Part shown: in pieces, positions 62,162 through 64,000 of the stretch
How positions within the stretch are numbered: the first letter of the stretch is position 1
How the letters are laid out: each line of letters begins with the position of its first letter
Source of the DNA: Dromaius novaehollandiae
Taxonomy: Eukaryota > Chordata > Aves > Casuariiformes > Dromaiidae
DNA: 64,000 nt
NCBI RefSeq assembly: GCF_036370855.1
Contig: NC_088099.1
Span: 147,701,017 to 147,765,016 of the forward strand
Direction of reading: 5' to 3'
Notes under the pieces: generated by a model
Databases searched by the model: none
What the model saw: the letters and a program-made list of their open reading frames with translations, nothing else
Told to the model about the DNA's origin: nothing
Program-made: the position numbers and the translations under genes

Positions 62162-64000
62162 GAGGCCTAAAAGGCTGGCCCAGCACCTCTCTTCTTGGGT
62201 GAGCTAACCTCATTTCTGGGCCAATGTAAATTTGCGTGACTTCACTGACTTTAGAGGGGGGGTATTCTGGTTTTCCACTGGTGTAACGTACATAACTTTC
62301 TTCCCTTTCCACCTTCTTCCACGTGCTTATTTCGTTTTAACAATTAGGTACGCATGTGATGTGTTAGGGCAGATAACAGACTTGCAATATGCATTTTGCT
62401 TTTGCTAGTTTGCTTTGCTTGCGAGTTGATTTGACAGTAAGTATTACTTTCTCATCTAAGAAAGTATTTGAGATGGAGAATCATAATTTCATGTGAACTT
62501 TCTGAGAATTTCCCCCCTTTCCCCCACCCCCAGTGCTGCTTTCAGGTGTGATCCAGTGCCCAAAATAAAACACAGTTGGTGTGACATGCAGCATCTAGAA
62601 GGAATCGACTTGTAACTAATAATGAGTATTTTCTCGCACTCTGTCTAGACAGTCAGTCATGTAAACACAAGATGTCTTTAAGGGCATCATTTGATGACGT
62701 GAAATGATAGTCTTCCAAAGTGTGTATTTCCACAAATGTCGAAGTACTGATTAGGGTAATAAATTGCACTACTTAGAGATTGTCGGTGTGTAATACCGGC
62801 ATAGGGAAAAAGACTATAGTTTCATTTTTCTGTCACTGGTAGCGATAGTAAGAGAGTAACAATGGCAGCACCTGAGGGTTCGGGGAGAAAATATGTTTCA
62901 GCATGTATTTTTCGCTGGTGGATTAATACTTGGCTGGCTGGCTGAATATAGATCAAGAAATTAGTATGCCTAGAGACTGAGTTCATCTAGATGAGGATCA
63001 GCGATTCGCATGTACACCAACTTGTCCTGCACTGTTAGAGCGGTCTGAACGCTTCTGTTCTTCAAGAGACAAAGGATCTGTAGCCGTACGGGAATATTTA
63101 TACCATCTGATGGAGCGGCCTTAGGAATTAATAAATTAGAGGCTCTAACCCTTCCCTCTTTTCACTGATTATGTAGGGAGTCTAGTCTCCTAATTTATCT
63201 ATCTTTTCTTTGTTAGATGGTGGAACTTAGGTGCGTTCTTGGAGTAGGAATGTCGTTTGCTGTTGAGAGGAAGTTTGGACTTTGGCTGCCTGTCCTCTCT
63301 GTCTGAGGGATCACTTTTGCTCTCCAGGCCTACACATTTGGCATAATGGAACAACCTTTTAATTCCTTGAAATATCATCGCAAAAAATTAGGTTCTTAGG
63401 CGGCAAAAAATGCACAAGCTGATAGAACAGGAATTTTACAGCTTGGTCCACGAGGTGTGGAGTTGTCTTTCCTGGAGTAGCCAACATCAGGCTTTACAGG
63501 ATCATGACTTCTGCATTCATAAGCTGCTTTGATAAAGTGCATTGGCAAATTCTTCTGTTTAAATAAACAGACTGAGATGTATATCCATTACCTTCTCAGT
63601 AGTCCCTATATCATCTTTTCAGATGTCTAACCATGTAAAATTGTCACCTCTTACCCCCGTATATGATTTTTTATGAGCTTAAAGGACTTCTGACATGCTT
63701 TATAAATATAAATGATGGCTTTTAAATGTGCAGCCATAATAACTTTTCACTGGCAGAATAATTTAACACCTAATGTTGTCCTGAATCTAAATAACTTCTT
63801 TTAGATTATTTTATCTACTCTGAAATTGTATGAGAGACTTCAATTCCATTTAAATCTAATGGAATACTGGTATCAGTACTCTCTTAGGACTTTTCTAAAA
63901 TGAGTGCAGCTATGTATTACACTCAGTTTTAATACTGCATGAGCGAATTAAAAAATAGGGGGTTCATGTTTTTTTGCTTCAGACTTTGAGCTGTGTGTAA

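Larger units (their letters stand above)
56761..64000. other. AT-rich non-coding DNA
   Basis: No gene recognised. Frames of up to 115 codons (61073-61420 plus, 58884-59225 minus) have no family motif and overlap in opposite directions. It contains a CTCF-like site at 60854, a TATG microsatellite near 61585 and a 22-bp tandem duplication at 62118. Confidence 0.55.

Noticed and set aside
1..64000. CRISPR arrays, bacterial operons, phage or plasmid features
   Set aside because: No spaced direct repeats or compact coding; sequence texture, CpG islands and CR1 indicate a vertebrate genome.

Overview
The window looks like a piece of a vertebrate nuclear genome, most likely avian. It is AT-rich with CpG-rich islands, has very long tracts with no open reading frame of note, shows little interspersed repeat, and carries a recognisable CR1 LINE 3' end near 50.0-50.3 kb. 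CR1 is the dominant LINE of birds and other sauropsids. The low repeat load favours a bird over a crocodilian or turtle, but I cannot settle the species. I recognised no protein-coding exon anywhere. The open frames present are short, lack family motifs, and are what chance gives in AT-rich DNA or in stop-poor GC-rich islands.

Layout. 0-2.3 kb: a decayed Ty3/gypsy-type retrotransposon fragment (connection and RNase H) lying between two inverted copies of a ~105 bp sequence. The left copy is cut by the window edge. 4.26-5.2 kb: a TATA-box promoter candidate followed by a splice-donor-like site, a mildly GC-rich patch and a strong CTCF-like motif. 9.05-11.33 kb: one large and one smaller CpG island. 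The first has GGC and GA repeats and a short ATG-containing exon candidate ending in a consensus donor (GTGAGT). 15.99-17.30 kb: a third large CpG island with G-quadruplex-type repeats. 17.2-40.4 kb: mostly unremarkable AT-rich intronic or intergenic DNA, with small GC-rich inliers at 17.9 and 33.3-33.7 kb and scattered CTCF-like motifs. 40.4-46.1 kb: a cluster of blocks that look like conserved non-coding (enhancer) elements. 46-64 kb: AT-rich DNA with the CR1 fragment, one more candidate element near 56.5 kb and a CTCF-like motif at 60.85 kb.

Interpretation (inference): three CpG islands within 8 kb, no coding exon in 64 kb, and enhancer-like blocks tens of kb away fit the 5' non-coding end, first intron or flanking desert of a developmental regulator or long non-coding RNA. 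I could not name the locus. Nothing here amounts to a demonstrable new biological system. The items most worth testing are the inverted gypsy-derived arms, the 40.4-46 kb cluster and the TATA/donor unit at 4.3 kb.
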